A DNA stretch of 64,000 bases from Chrysaora quinquecirrha (Eukaryota; Cnidaria; Scyphozoa; Semaeostomeae; Pelagiidae), in contig JACTAT010000282.1 of the NCBI GenBank assembly GCA_014526335.1, positions 806,900-870,899 of the forward strand. The letters are read 5' to 3'. A program made the translations under genes and the position numbers. The notes beneath the pieces were generated by a model. That model was not told where the DNA came from and did no database searches. It saw only the letters and a program-made list of their open reading frames with translations. Below, piece after piece: positions 48,971 to 61,312 of this stretch (positions are counted from its first letter, which is position 1; each line of letters opens with the position of its first letter).

Positions 48971-49327
48971 CCCCCACCTATTCCGACCCCTCAGCAATTA
49001 GGCACCAAAGAGAATGCTGTTGTACAAAGGAAAAACAACGTTTACAAAGAGAAAGCTATAGTGCATGGGCATCCAATAGTGAATTCTTATATTGTTAAAG
49101 AATTTGTTGCCTTTGTTTTGGTAACTCAGATATGATGAGTTACGTCGTAGTATTTTATTGTTCTGAATCTTTCTTCCAGTCAAATTTTCTTTTTCTCCTC
49201 GAGCTGGCTGAGCTTGACTCAGATCTTAAAAACAAAGCGAGAAAACTTAAGTAAATTTTCATTTCATTATAGAGACTTGCTATACAAAAATACAGAGCGT
49301 CGTCTAAACATACAATTTAAATTCTAA

Positions 49328-49756
49328 AGACATTTTCAAAGAGGTCTGGGTCGGCGCGACATTTTTTTGGAAGATGGCGGACATCTTGAGTAAGGGAATC
49401 TTCCTCAACGATCTGGATTCATGCCTGGACTGCAGTCGCTTCAGGAAAGGTAGAACTCACGTTTTATTGGAATAGAAGTGAAAGAAAGGATTCAAAGAAA
49501 GGATTGAGCAAGTATTTTCCCTTTTTGAGTTACTTGCATCTTGTGACCTGAGTTTTTGCAGATTTTTTCTAAATTCATTGTCGCAGATTCATTTTATCTC
49601 TTTGTCTTCCATTATTCGTGAATTTGAAGAAAAATTTGCTAGAGCAAACTTTTTCCGCAATCCCGGTCGTTGCATAAGGAGAAGATTCCCTTACTCAAGA
49701 TGTCCACCATCTTCCAGAAAAATGTCGCGCCGACCTAGTCCCCTTTGAAAACGTCT
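49328..49756. mobile_element. MITE with about 78-bp terminal inverted repeats
   Basis: The left arm starts AGACATTTTCAAAG and the right arm ends CTTTGAAAACGTCT. Both arms carry GGTCGGCGCGACATTTTT and GGAAGATGGYGGACATCTTG followed by AGTAAGGGAATCTTC. The total is 429 bp without an open frame. I could not identify a target-site duplication. Confidence 0.85.
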
Positions 49757-50125
49757 GTTATAGAAAGCAAAGCAGTTACTACAACGAAGATTAAATTAGA
49801 TCAAGTTTTAGGATTGTTTCCTCCATTTGAGGTAAATGAGTAAAAGCATCATTTGTGTGGGGATTAAAACAGAGACCGTGAATGACAATACATGTTATGA
49901 AAATGTCCACTCACTTGTCAGGACTTTGATGAGTTGCAGCAAATGTTGGTCTGATTTGCAATGCTGAATCTTTTGAAATATCTAGAAAAACGATCAAAAT
50001 CATTGACAATTATGAAGATAGGTCTAAGACCTGTGTTCAGCGCTATACAACTATTTACCCCCTTACCTCAGGCCATTTTTTTTCATTTTCCATTTTTTTG
50101 CTATACTGGGAGTATATATTCGCTC

Positions 50126-50325
50126 GCTTGCAGCCATACAGTCGGCGCTACGAGGGTTTTAAGGCCTTCATCAGTAAGGTACCAATTTTACACCTTGGTG
50201 CGGTGTCACAGAGAGCAAGGTTTTTACATCTTGTAAATTTGTGCTCCCTTGCCTGAATTTGAACCACAGACCTTGAGCCCAAATGGCACAAGTGCTAACC
50301 ACTACGCTATGCTGCTCTCTTTAAA
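50126..50325 (-). mobile_element. tRNA-derived SINE
   Basis: On the minus strand a Pol III A box (TAGCGTAGTGG, 50,299-50,309) and B box (GGTTCAAATTC, 50,255-50,265, one mismatch to consensus) are spaced as in a tRNA. A non-tRNA body follows. There is no cloverleaf fold good enough for a functional tRNA gene. Confidence 0.7.
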
Positions 50326-50329
50326 GCCT

Positions 50330-50950
50330 TTATTCTAAAGGTTTCTTAGATAATATTTTATTATCCCTAGTTGTTATAACCCCACCACTCGGGGGCGGTT
50401 CCTGTGCCTCCTAGGCGGCAATCAAATTTCTCAGAAATATATATCCAAAAAAAATGTTAAATGGAAAATTCTCTTTTAATTTTTTAATAGGAAATTACTA
50501 TGATAAACTTCGATATCGCAGACGTATCACATGGATGGTAATAATCTTATTTTTGCACTTCAGGTATCTTCTTTTGCCGTCTTTCCCATGTCTACTGAGG
50601 TGATATTGAACGTCATCGAAAAACAGAATGGAGAAACAATCTAGTTCAATAGGAAAATTTCCCTGTGTCCTTCTTGTGGGGCAGTTATAATCTACGGAAC
50701 AGAATAAGAAAAGCCTAAGAATGAAGTGTTGAGCAATTGTCACTATTTCCACCCAAATTCCACCCTCGCCAATTCATAGCCCCACCACTAAGAACAAGTT
50801 CGACCCTCTAACTCCATCTCTCGCTTATTCAAATGCCCCAGCAATTAGGCACATAAGAGTTTAAAATAGCTTAAGCAAGAAAATTGCCAAAATTGAGAAC
50901 GCTTACGCCTGAGTGGCCCTAGGCGTTATGCCAGATGTATCCATTGATCA
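50330..50950. other. Downstream flank of ZC3H3
   Basis: Contains CCACCCTCGCC/CAGCAATTAGGCAC repeat debris near 50,755-50,855. No gene seen. Confidence 0.4.
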
Positions 50951-50952
50951 AC

Positions 50953-53464
50953 TTAAAAGTGATATAACATGAGTATTGTTTCACCTTCCGATCCTTCAGC
51001 ATCACTTTTAGCGCCTAAGACTCTTGTCCTCTTCAAGAAAGGGAATGGTGCCCTGGTACCAGACAACGACCTCGTCCTTCGTCTTTTTATGCTTTTGGGA
51101 TGGTAGAATTTACAGTTTTCCCTATCAGGGCATTTGCCAGTTTCCATAAAACTGCTACATTCGAGAACATGCTTTTTAAAACACTATAAAGAAACGACAT
51201 AGTTAAGAAAAGGTCATTTGTATAGATTCATAAATATATGTATATCTATCTATATGTTTTAGTTAATGATGAAGATTAAAGATCGAAGCGTCTTAAAAGA
51301 TTTGTGTATTTTTGAATTTCCCCTCCATATGTTTATATATATTCCCTATGACATAAACTATAGCTACACAGTGCAATTCATGAAAAATATATAACTTAAA
51401 TAGATATGGTGCTGAAGAAGGCTCAACACAGCCGAAACACAAAGCCAAACGGAGGGAGAGCCAAGGCTGGGCTCCATTTCACTGGGCTCTTGAGCTCAGT
51501 TGAATAATCGATGGAAAAATCTATATGAAAATTTAATCTGAATTGGATTGTGTTTTGAAAACCAAGAAGGGAAATCTATCTATACCTTTATATTTTTGTT
51601 GCATTTTAAGATGAAAATTTAGATTAATATTAAGGTTAAACTTAACTTCACATTTAGGTCTAAGACTGTGACTATGACTAACATTAAAATTTTTAATAAG
51701 ATTAAGATTAAGATTAAGTTAGAGACTAAGACTAAGATGAAGACTAAGATTAAGAGCAATCATAGCAGCCTAAAAGCATAATCCCTTAAAGGGGAGGTCG
51801 TTATGGGCATAGTCCTTGAGAAGCGATGGTCAGAGACGGGCAAGGGCTAGTCTATATACTAATATTTTCATATTCTCTATTTAGCTTTTCAATTTAGCCT
51901 AGATCTCTGTCAATAAAAAAGAACAAAAATGTATATGGCCAACCTTGTCTCCATTAGGACAATGTCCTTTGATAAAATCTTTGCAAATATCTGCATTGAC
52001 ATTGACTTTGACATGTGCATAAGGGCAATCATCTTTGTGACACATACCACGTAGAAAGAAAGAACAAGTTGGCATCTGGAGGAAGAAATTTTCTATTAAT
52101 GACACGCTCTAGTTACACTGGGGAATTTTTACCGGGGAAATATTTTTCAGGTGCATTCAACTCAACATGGTGCATTCCATGTGCCATAAATTGACAGCGT
52201 GGCTTACAGAATATTTTTTTCTGTAATACAACTAAACTGGGAGAAATCAAATTTCCTACAACATGAAACAAAACAAAAAATTTTTATTTTATTGCAATCT
52301 GCAGCAGCACATTTAAGCCCAGGAGTCACAATGCAATTTTTCTCGTGGATGCAATGTGGATCGCAATTGTTGGGATGTAAGTGTTGAGAAAAAGCGCTTA
52401 GACTCAAGCAAACCATACACATCTCTGATAGCTGAAATCTCAAGCATTTCAAGAAAGTTTGAGGAATGGCCGGCCTTAAGTTGCTGATCAAAAAAAGAGT
52501 GTACTATGATCCTTAATGAGCTCACCTTTTTTCTGTCGATTTTATGAGAAAATAAGCAGTTCTTTTCTTTGCATGTGCCACGAAGAAACCTATCATGGAG
52601 TAAGATATTTTGATAGGTAGGTAGGAAAAAATGTCAAGTTTTGTTTAGCAAACCTTTAATCACATCTATGCAGAAACCTTTAACCACATCTATGCAGAAA
52701 CGTCTCTCATAGAAGAAAGATTTTTTGGTAAAGTGGACTTTCCTATTACATAAATCGCATTTTCGTGAATGCCAAACACTATGGTAAGTTCCCTGTTTGT
52801 CCATAGTGGCACAGTGGAAAGAAGCATAAATTCGAAAAGTGTTCAGGGGCCCCTTTTGGTCTGGGACCCTTAGTTCTTGAACTAAAGACGCCTAAGCTGC
52901 CGAACGCCACACGTGGCATACCGTAATTGATTGGATTTAAACCCTTGGAGAGCTAAAGAATATTCCACTATGAGGACAATTAATTCATTGAGTAACTCTC
53001 CAAGTTATAGACCTCCCATTTGGCTTTAGTCGTTTGGCGATGTTAAGCCATCTTTAGTACAATATACATCTGTACATATTTTCATATATTCACATATTTT
53101 ACAGAGAAATACCGTCGAAATACGCCACGAATTCAGGCTGGGAAGTATGTATGATGAATACACTTGATAGTAAGAGTCATACCGTGTGCAAACTGCGATC
53201 TTCTCCGGGTCATGTTTATAAGGGCATTTTGTACCATTCTTGCATTTTCCTACAAAGAAGAAGTTTATTCTATACGAGGTATCGTCATATACTGAAATCC
53301 CAGTAACTCGAACCTCCCAAGGAAGGATGAAAATGGTTAAGTATCGCGGCTCTGTTGAAATAAAAGACATACCAAATCGATTGTAGAACATGCAATATTG
53401 TTTCTTCACTAATTTTCTCATTTTGTTCTGCTGCAAGCGTACTACGCTTTTCTTTACAACTCGA
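50953..53464 (-). CDS. ZC3H3: ZC3H3-like CCCH zinc-finger protein, five 3' exons
   Basis: Five minus-strand exons join in phase with GT/AG borders: 53464-53373, 53249-53183, 52589-52526, 52075-51944 and 51183-50953 (stop at 50953-50955). Together they encode five CCCH fingers in series: YCMFYNRFG-K-CKNGTKCPYKH, CTRFLRGTCKEKNCLFSH, CSFFLRGMCHKDDCPYAH, CKDFIKGHCPNGDKCFKKH and CSSFMETGKCPDRENCKFYH. A basic Ser/Arg-rich tail follows. The VAVCTR-like link and finger spacing match ZC3H3 (Smicl), a nuclear protein known to work with the polyadenylation machinery and in mRNA export. Here the exon order and fingers are seen; the role is taken from the family. Upstream (N-terminal) exons are not recognisable in the window, which fits the poorly conserved N-terminal half of the family. 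No frame breaks in the five exons. Confidence 0.88.
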
Positions 53465-53678
53465 CTAAAAAAGAAAAATAAAATTGACAATCGAGGAATA
53501 AGCTTGAACATCTATCATGTACTTTAGCAAATTAATGTTTTTATAAGAAATACTTAGACCAGCATTAGAGCCAAGTATTATTATTGTCATTAAAGCGATT
53601 AAAAGCTCTTTTCAAAATAAAAGCCCTCAACACGCCCCCGCTAGATGCAGTTTAACGAACACCTATCACAGGGAAACA

Positions 53679-54355
53679 AGTAGGGTTAGGGAAAAGTTTT
53701 AGGGTTAGAGAAGGGTTTTAGGGTTAGGGTGGGGTTTTAGGGCTAGGGTAGAGGTTTAGGGTAACGGAAGGGTTTAAGGGTTGGGGTACAGTTTTAGGGT
53801 TAGGGTGGGGTTTTACGGCTAGGGTAGAGGTTTAGGGTAAGGGAAGGGTTTAAGGGTTAGGGTAGAGTTTTAGGGTTAGGGTGGGGTTTTAGGGCTAGGG
53901 TAGAGGTTTAGGGTAAGGTAAGAGTTTTAGGGTTAGGGAAGGGTTTTAGGGTTAGGGTGGGGTTTTAGGGTTAGGGTGGGGTTTTAGGGCTAGGTAGAGG
54001 TTTGGGGTAAGGGAAGGGTTTTAAGGTTAGGGAAGGGTTTCAGGGTTAGGGTGGGGTTTTAGGGCTAGGGTAGAGGTTTAGGGTAACGGAAGGGTTTAAG
54101 GGTTGGGGTACAGTTTTAGGGTTAGGGTGGGGTTTACGGCTAGGGTAGAGGTTTAGGTAAGGGAAGGGTTTAAGGGTTAGGGAAGGGTTTTAGGGTTAGG
54201 GTGGGGTTTTAGGGCTAGCGTAGAGGTTTGGGGTAAGGGAAGGGTTTTAAGGTTAGGGAAGGGTTTCAGGGTTAGGGTGGGGTTTTAGGGCTAGGGTAGA
54301 GTTTTAGAGTTAGGTTTAAGGGTTAGCGTCAGAGTTGAGGTTAGGGCTATTTCTA
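53679..54355. repeat. Degenerate telomere-like (TTAGGG) satellite
   Basis: Dense TTAGGG-derived motifs (TTTTAGGGTTAGGGTGGGG, TAGGGCTAGGGTAGAGG, TAAGGGAAGGG) run for about 670 bases in one orientation. A longer block of about 320 bases is repeated almost exactly (compare 53,740 and 54,060, both with GTAACGGAAGGGTTTAAGGG), so the array has higher-order structure. It is internal here, next to ZC3H3, not at a sequence end. Confidence 0.85.
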
Positions 54356-54740
54356 GGGTCTTGGAAGTATACGCGATCCGTTCTAATCAAAGCGTATGTC
54401 GTTTGCTATTGTTTTCGTTGTATTCTCGACGGTCTCTGGTGGCTGCGACACTACCACATGGAGTCGAAACCCCGATATCGCTGAGTTTCTGACACCACGA
54501 TACAGCTGAGTTATACCAACAACAAGTAGGAAGCACCTATGCTATACGAGAATGTTTACCAAAGGCAGGGTTTACTTGAGGATTTTTCATCACTGCAAAG
54601 ATACGCGTAAATAATAATTTTGAGTTAGAAAATGGCTTGCCAACTAATTTTTACACATACCCTTTTGGCAAAAGGGTATTTTGAGCTTCTTTTAACAACA
54701 CCTAGCATTTAATTGAAAGAAAATTCTTTATGTTCAGAAT

Positions 54741-54957
54741 AGAGGTTTCCGCAAAAGATGGCCGCCGTTTCTGTCAACCCCTTGCTTTTCATAAGGTTTT
54801 ACGAAGGGAATTCTGGGAATAATTTCCTTAGCTACGAATTCAACGTCCGCAGCTATGTAAAATACGTAACTAAGGAAATTATTCCCAGAATTCCTTTCGA
54901 AAATCCTCAATGAAAACAGTAGGCAAAAATGGCGGCCATCTTTTGCGGAAGCGTCTA
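54741..54957. mobile_element. MITE / foldback element with AAGATGGC arms
   Basis: The arms 54,741-54,835 and 54,866-54,957 are imperfect reverse complements: outer GCTTCCGCAAAAGATGGC and inner GGAATTCTGGGAATAATTTC. Length is about 217 bp. No open frame. Confidence 0.8.
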
Positions 54958-55129
54958 TTGACGTTCATACCTGGCAATAATTTTTTTCACGTTATTCACC
55001 ACAGAGCTTTGCCCTTTTACGAACTTATATCTATTGCCATTATTTGGAGTACTCAGTGACTTTGAAGGCCGAAGTACAGCAGCATCTCCAAAATTCAGAC
55101 CTAAATCAAAGAGATTTATTTACTATCAA

Positions 55130-56250
55130 ATAAATCACGAATGGCAAACACTAGATCTTTACACAAGTGGCATACACGCATTTTTTTTATAAGGAAGTTC
55201 GGCTCAGGCTCAGTACTGAAAATTCCTTAACTGACAGCCAAATTTGAGTACTCAGAATTCCTTAACAATTCCTTAACTTTTATACTTGTTTCTTTAAAAT
55301 AAACCCAGGGACAAGGGAATAAAGGGACATGAAGGTGTCAGAAGACGAATAGAAATGAATACTAATTAAACCATTAACAATAAGAGTGTTGCTTGCTCGT
55401 TTTATACATGTAAAGGATCAGCTTTATAAGACTTCATCATATTAAATAAAGTCAGATTCCTTAATAGTCTCCGATCCAGTACTGGAATTCCTTAAGTTTT
55501 TGCCTGTCCGAGTACTACCTTCCTTATAAAGCACTTCCTTATAAAAAAAATGCGTGTACCACAGTAGATGGGTTTCAAATCTGGACTGCATGATCAGAGA
55601 ACCAACGATAATGCCATTGAGACAAAGATTCCAATGAAATCGTCGAGTAACTCTCAAAGTCATTCAGCCCAAGGCTCTTCCGCTGCTTTGGCGTTGTGTT
55701 TCAGCTATGTTAAGCGTTCCTTAGTACCAATTTTTACATATGTTTTTCATGAATGGCAAGCACTAGGATAGATTTTTCCACAAGTGGCATACCACAGTAG
55801 ATGAGATTCAAACCTGGACTGCATGATTAGAGAGCCAAAAACGTTTCCACTGGGCTAAAAGGCCCAATAAAATGCCGAGTAACTCTCAAAGTCATACAGC
55901 CCAAGGCTCTCCTCCCGTTTGGCTATGTTGAGCCTTCTTCAGTACCGTACATATTTGTAAATATTTTTCAACAATGGCAAACACTAGGAAAGATTTTCAC
56001 ACATAAGTGGCATACCACAGTTGATGGGATTTGACCTTAGACTATAGACTTATTACATTCGTCGTAGTCTACGCTCCTCCACATTACACCAACCCGCTCC
56101 AACTCTGAGGAAACAACTGTATGTTGTTGTAGTTGTTAGAAGCTGTTTCCGAAAGAGTGGGAGGAAGGTAATAAGTCTACTTAGACTACACGATCAGAGA
56201 GCCAACGACGTTTTCACTGATCCACTGAGATAAAGAGCCCAATGAAATTG
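55130..56250. repeat. Tandem tRNA-SINE-like repeats, about 3-4 copies
   Basis: The segment AAGTGGCATACCACAGTAGA plus a following TTCAAAYCTGGACTGCATG recurs near 55,545, 55,780 and 56,010, with a related piece near 55,150. In the copy at about 55,797-55,870 the minus strand has an A box (TAGCCCAGTGG, 55,847-55,857) and a B-box-like AGGTTTGAATC (55,805-55,815). The flanking CGAGTAACTCTCAAAGTCAT block repeats too. Confidence 0.6.
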
Positions 56251-56935
56251 CTGAGTAGTTGAATAACTACTGATGTTTACTGTTAAATAACTCATATATC
56301 AACTTGAATTCATGTAGGCTGATTGTAATTGGGACCGATTTCGTTCACAGCAGACTGGTCAGACTATACTATAGCATCCTTACCTGGCTCGGATAGTGCC
56401 CTAGACGATGAGGAAATTCTTCTTAACCGTCGGCCTTTTATGTCAGTTTGGTATTTTCTTCCTCTAATTTTGAAGTATATCTGCGCATCCTTAACAGCTA
56501 CAGGACAAAAATAAAGGTTCTGATACTATCACGACAAAACTTTCGTTTCGAGAATCAGTTATGAACAGCATAAAATAACGCTACGAAATATCTACTTAAT
56601 GAACAACCGCCACTTTACTTTTCATTCATTCATAAGGCATATGCACTACCTACATACAATGTTAGGTATGGCAGCTAAATTAAAACTATCAAATAAAATA
56701 ATACATAATAGAAAAATACAGGCAGAAGGTATAAAAAGTACAGCATTAACAGCAAAAAGCCAAAAAACCGCATCAACAGAACAAAATTTTTTTTAAAAAT
56801 TTAATTTGTGGTGTTTGGAGCATGCAGGGTTAACTGGCTAACTGTAATTTTCTCAGCATCATCGCATCGGCAATGAACTTGGCTAAGGGCGGATAACTTC
56901 GCTAGTTTCACTACTCAGAATTGTGGTGAATTGTC
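56251..56935. other. Stretch without recognisable gene
   Basis: Only short open frames and no motif. AT-rich. Confidence 0.5.
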
Positions 56936-56937
56936 TG

Positions 56938-57242
56938 ATGATATCCCTCCACCGTATTGAACATCCTCCACTATACCGATGGTATCCCTCCACTGTACTG
57001 ATGGTATCCCTCCACTGAACTGATGATATCCCTCCACAGTACTGAATAACCTCTACAGTACTTCTTATATCCCTCCACTATACTGATAGTATCCCTCCAC
57101 CGTACTGAACATCTTCCACTGTACTGAACATCCTCCACCGCACTGATGATATCCCTCCATCGTACAGATGATATCCCTCCATCGTACTGATGATATCCCT
57201 CCACTGTACTGAACATCCTCCACTGTATTGCACACCCTCCAC
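56938..57242. repeat. Minisatellite, about 24-bp unit, about 13 copies
   Basis: The unit is GATATCCCTCCACTGTACT with variants GGTATCCCTCCA and a shorter form GAACATCCTCCACTGTACT. It continues irregularly to 57,242. Confidence 0.85.
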
Positions 57243-57244
57243 TT

Positions 57245-58985
57245 AGCTGCACAGTGGGCCTTGGTTTCTTCTTGGGTTTACAAGTGCAGATTTTAGATTA
57301 CGATTAATTTTCAACTGTGATCAGCAAATAGTGAAGCAAAGACAAGAGTAATTATATTCTAAGCAAAGCAGTATACCTTTTCGCTCAACAGGACGATGTG
57401 AAAGCTTCTTCTTATAGATAGACGGTATCTACGACAAACAGTAGAGTTGAATCGCTGTATGAAGGAACCCCTGATCCCGGGGGGGGGTTATTCCAGAAAA
57501 AATGAGTATCGGTGAGCCTCTGTGGGGCCCAATAGTAGACACGAATGGATATCTACAGACAGCGAAAAAGAAACCCGAATGGATACCAAATATCATGAAA
57601 TACAAACGCAAAAAGACAGCTGGACGTTGACCTAGCGGTCATATAGACTGACGTCATTACTTCGATCTTCGACGGGATCTTTTGTACGGAATATCGGATG
57701 ATCGCTCAAGGCCAGCGAGTCCAAAGTAGAAAATCGACCCAAAGAGATACCGCAATTAAATTATGACCCCATAGGACCGGACGGTGAAGAGCAATAACTG
57801 TCTACCACAAACGGTAAAACGGTTAGACTGGGTAAAAATTCGGTTATGAAGCTTATGATTTTACGATGTTAACGGCGTTATGACTTGCAGTTAAAAAATA
57901 TTTGGCCTGGCTTGCTTAAATGGGAAGAATAATTTGCGAAATTTTGAAGAAAGATATGTTGTGCTTACCGTTTTTATATCTGAAACTTTCCAACTGAAAT
58001 TAAATAAAGATTTTTGTTAAAAAAAAATATGAACACAACAGAGAAGCAATTAAATACAAGCAAGCAGCTTAATAATATGTAACAGAATTGCCGGATTGAG
58101 TGATTTAGCATGGCAATTTGGATACAAGAGGGTATGTTTTCCAACTTTATGCTATCATATAAATTTGCATATATACTCGTTGCTTTAATAAGAAGCAGGA
58201 AACTTAGATCAAGGCTGGCTGTTTTAAACTTTTGCCTTTTTTGAGCTTGAAATATTCTTAATCTCTTCTTAATTCCTCGGTTATATTTTTCAGTGAATAT
58301 CTGGAGTGGCACAAGATTTTTGTAAAATGCAGCCTGCTTGTCTATTTCTTTGTTCGCTTGCTTTTTACATTCAGTCCGACTGTCTTACTTTCATATTTAG
58401 CCCCAATGACTGCCGAAAGTGCTGGAACGCCTGTGCTGAAATTCTCCATCACTGCGGGGGAGGGGAATTTTCTCTTGAAAATGGTAGGTTTACCAAAAAT
58501 TTTAGTGATTCATAGGAAAAAGCTTTGGCATTCTAGCTACTTTTGGCAGCCATTAAGATATTCCTGGGGGTTATGAAAAGGCCAGTCTCAGCTTGTTTTT
58601 ACTTTCCTCTTAAAATCTGGGCAAAATCTAGAAAAAAACAGTGTAATTATTTTATACTCACGATTTCTGTGTGCTCTGCAGATGACTATATAGGTATGCC
58701 TGCCTCCTTAAAATATAAACATCATGGTAAGGTTGTATATAATATAATTTATGAAACGTATATAGTACATAATATATATAATATATAACATAATTATAGA
58801 TAAAATATAATTTATCAAATGAAAGTAAAGAAAAAGGAAAGTTCACTCATTTATTATAGTACCCTTTGGTCCCTAACGTAAAGTGTCTAAATTTTTGGCA
58901 CTTTTATTATGTAAAAGTTTCTTCAGAGGTTTAAGTTGCCAAGAATAAGGTCGGACAAATCATGACAAAACGAAGGCAAAATTCA
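57245..58985. other. Intergenic stretch
   Basis: No coding gene supported. A G-rich run lies at about 57,479-57,487 and a low-complexity AT stretch (ATATAAT repeats) at about 58,735-58,815. Confidence 0.5.
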
Positions 58986-58986
58986 G

Positions 58987-59299
58987 GCCCCGTATACACT
59001 ATGTCTGTATGAGACGAATACGGTACGAAACTATACCGTTTTGGCCTTGCTTCTACACTGTGCGGCACAGTTTTGATATGAAAACGGTACGAAATGAATA
59101 CGATACGCTAACCGGCTTCATCTGAAAACGGAATAGTGCAAACGGTTGCATACGGTACAGTTTGATGCAGCTTTGTTGAATGAATGACAGAAAAACAATT
59201 ACTCTTCGTTCTTGTTGACATAAAATGATAAATTTTAGACAAAAACCGATGACCTTGCTCATCGTATTCATATCATACCGGCATTGTGTAAACGGGGAC
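58987..59299. mobile_element. MITE-like element with CCCCGTWTACAC termini
   Basis: The left end GGCCCCGTATACACT and the reverse complement of the right end GTGTAAACGGGGAC match at 12-13 of 14 bases. The interior (313 bp) is full of CGGTACGA / TACCG words in both orientations. This terminus style is common in hAT-type MITEs. No target-site duplication identified. Confidence 0.55.
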
Positions 59300-59852
59300 T
59301 CCCGATTCCCCATCCGATATGAAATCATTCTGTATTCATTTGCCTCAGAGCTTCATTAATTAAAAATAGACTACAATTTATTGGTACATTCCAAACCACA
59401 ATTCTAGTAGGAGGAATATTCTTAAGGAACTTATAGAGCCCTGCTCTCCTGCAGAAACTCCCTGTGACACTAAAAAACTCACTCACGAAAACAGTATGAT
59501 GATTATGATTATGCTCACAAGTAGAAAGACAACCTCATCGTTTCTCTCATACGATCTAAGTCAAATTTCTACCAAAAGTTACCCTGTATTTAAACGGATT
59601 TCTCCATGACTTCGGTCATGGTAACCAGTTCATAACAACAACAAAATTTACGTAAATTGCAAAAAGGAGAATCAAATTTACGCAGGATTCAAAACAAACG
59701 TCAGATAAGGGATTAAAAACCTTAGTAACAAAACAATAAACACTATCTGACGATAACAGCATGCTGCGTGATAAAAATCTAAATATTGTCTTTGATGAAC
59801 TACAATCTTGGACAAAAATTATGAGACAAACTGAAATTTCATTAATAGCTGT

Positions 59853-59990
59853 CTTAACTTCGCATTTCACCCCTCCCCCCTCACTCAATGTTGATCAAAT
59901 GGCGTGGAAATGTTTTCAGTGTCACTCAACATTGATCCAAGGGGGGAGGGGGGTGTATTATTGGTTAGCGAAGCTAAAGTTAAGGAATTG
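59853..59990. repeat. Long G/C-rich hairpin upstream of Rep relic 2
   Basis: Left arm: CTTAACTTCGC, then CACCCCTCCCCCC, then CTCAATGTTGATC. Right arm: CAACATTGATCCA, then GGGGGGAGGGGGGTG, then GCGAAGCTAAAGTTAAG. The central loop is about 30 bases. Arms, C/G runs and the CAATGTTG core mirror the palindrome at 61,313-61,455, on the other side of the Rep frame. Confidence 0.75.
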
Positions 59991-59991
59991 A

Positions 59992-60000
59992 TAGTATTAC
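59992..60000 (+). other. TAGTATTAC nonamer
   Basis: Exactly the nonanucleotide used as the nicking site in circovirus-type origins. It lies beside the hairpin and 368 bases before the Rep start codon. It does not sit in the loop of a convincing stem, and one such nonamer is nearly expected by chance in a window this size. Confidence 0.25.
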
Positions 60001-60367
60001 TGGGAGTCTTCTTGTTGTCTCAATATATTTTGTCCAAGATTGTCTCTATGAAAAATCGAGCAGAACTTTGTGTACATCGCTGAATGTTGTTCTACTTGCT
60101 CTGAATACATCGATAATGAATGTATGCCCGTACTCTGCTCCCCCACAAAAAGAATAGTTCAAAAAAATTGGGTGAGGGAAGGGGGGGCGGTGATGGAGGA
60201 GTCCGTAGGGGGGAAATAAGAGAAAAAGTAGGGACATGTTTTTTTTAATTTCCTGTTGTGGATATACAGCCTCGATGTGAATAATTAACGAAAGTTTCAG
60301 ATCTAAGACTTTTTTGGCGCCAACTTCGAACTGTTGTCGTTGGCTCATATTGCACATTGATCTCAAA

Positions 60368-61270
60368 ATGTCGACTCTCTCTGATACACGTTCTGGCCGT
60401 AGGCAATATCTTGCAACATATTCGCAAGCAGATCTGGAGAAGTTTCCAACTAGAGAGAGCTTTGCTCAAATGTTAGAAGAAGAATTCAATGCAGGGGCAT
60501 CTGCTGTTAAGGTCAAGTACTGGGCTTGTTGCCGAGAGCCCCATGAAAATGGTGGCTTTCATTACCACTGTGCCATAAGGCTGACGGGAACAAAGAAGTG
60601 GGTTTCCGTCAAGCACAGGGTGCTGAGCAAGTACGGCGTGGTCCTAAACTTCAGCGATAGTCATGACCACTACATAAGCGCATATCGATATGTATGCAAG
60701 CAGGACAAAGAAGTTGCTAAACATCATGAGCATCCAAACTTGGCAGATGTTCCATTGCCAATGACCTACCGTGCTATTGCGGCAAACAGGGCTGCTGGTA
60801 AAAAAAGAAAATCCACAAAACAGGAAAAGAACCTGAAGTACAACCGAAGAGGAGGCGTCTAACGAATTCCGAGGTAGCCAATTTCATCCGCCAACAAGAG
60901 ATTAAGACATACACGGAGCTACTTGCAATTGCAGAATCAAGAAGAGAGAACGGGCAAGATGATATCGCAGAATTTATTTTCTCGCGCTCTGAGAAGAATC
61001 TGAAGGAGCTCACCAACAAAGCGTGGCTTATGAAAGATGCACCGGCAAAATAGCAGGCAGAAAGACCCCCGAATTGAGAAGGTGATGGAGGCGCTGAGAA
61101 AAGAGTGTGTTTGTGACTGCAGCAAACGGTGGCTTGACTGTGCAATGGAGGTTTTACAGTTGAACAACATTGACGTCAAAGTTTACGCTAGAAGTGTGAG
61201 AGATAGCCTCAAACACGGAAGAGGAAAGTTCAGGAACGTGATGTTGGTTGGTCCGGCCAATTGTGGGAAA
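60368..61270 (+). pseudogene. HUH Rep (SF3 helicase) relic, cnidarian-type, frameshifted and truncated
   Basis: The start at ATG 60368 is chosen because the domain begins right after it. Counting from there: motif I YLATYSQ (14-20), motif II with HYH (65-67) and motif III RYVCK with the nicking Tyr (Y108 or Y106) and Lys 111. The frame shifts near 60,830, so TNSEVANFIRQQEI and the following helices are read in another frame to a TAG at 61,051. It shifts back near 61,050, and the original frame continues with the pre-helicase helices and a Walker A start (GPANCGK). After the Lys codon at 61,268-61,270 the sequence is that of the 1.1-kb tandem unit, so the rest of the helicase is missing. Intact relatives would nick and unwind DNA for rolling-circle or rolling-hairpin replication. 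I recognise the family as one with many copies in cnidarian genomes. Whether it is viral or a transposon is not settled by this sequence. Confidence 0.85.
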
Positions 61271-61312
61271 CAATCTTGGACAAAATATATCCGGACTGTT
61301 TGTGATCGATGT

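Noticed and set aside
50126..50325. Functional tRNA gene
   Set aside because: A and B boxes are present, but the fold lacks proper acceptor and anticodon arms and the sequence continues into a SINE body.
53373..53511. Single-exon gene from the 161-codon frame at 53,026-53,511
   Set aside because: The frame reads through two introns. CCCH spacing and GT/AG sites show it is two ZC3H3 exons plus intron.
59992..60000. TAGTATTAC as a proven replication origin
   Set aside because: No convincing stem brackets it and chance occurrence in this window is about one in two. It is listed as a low-confidence feature only.
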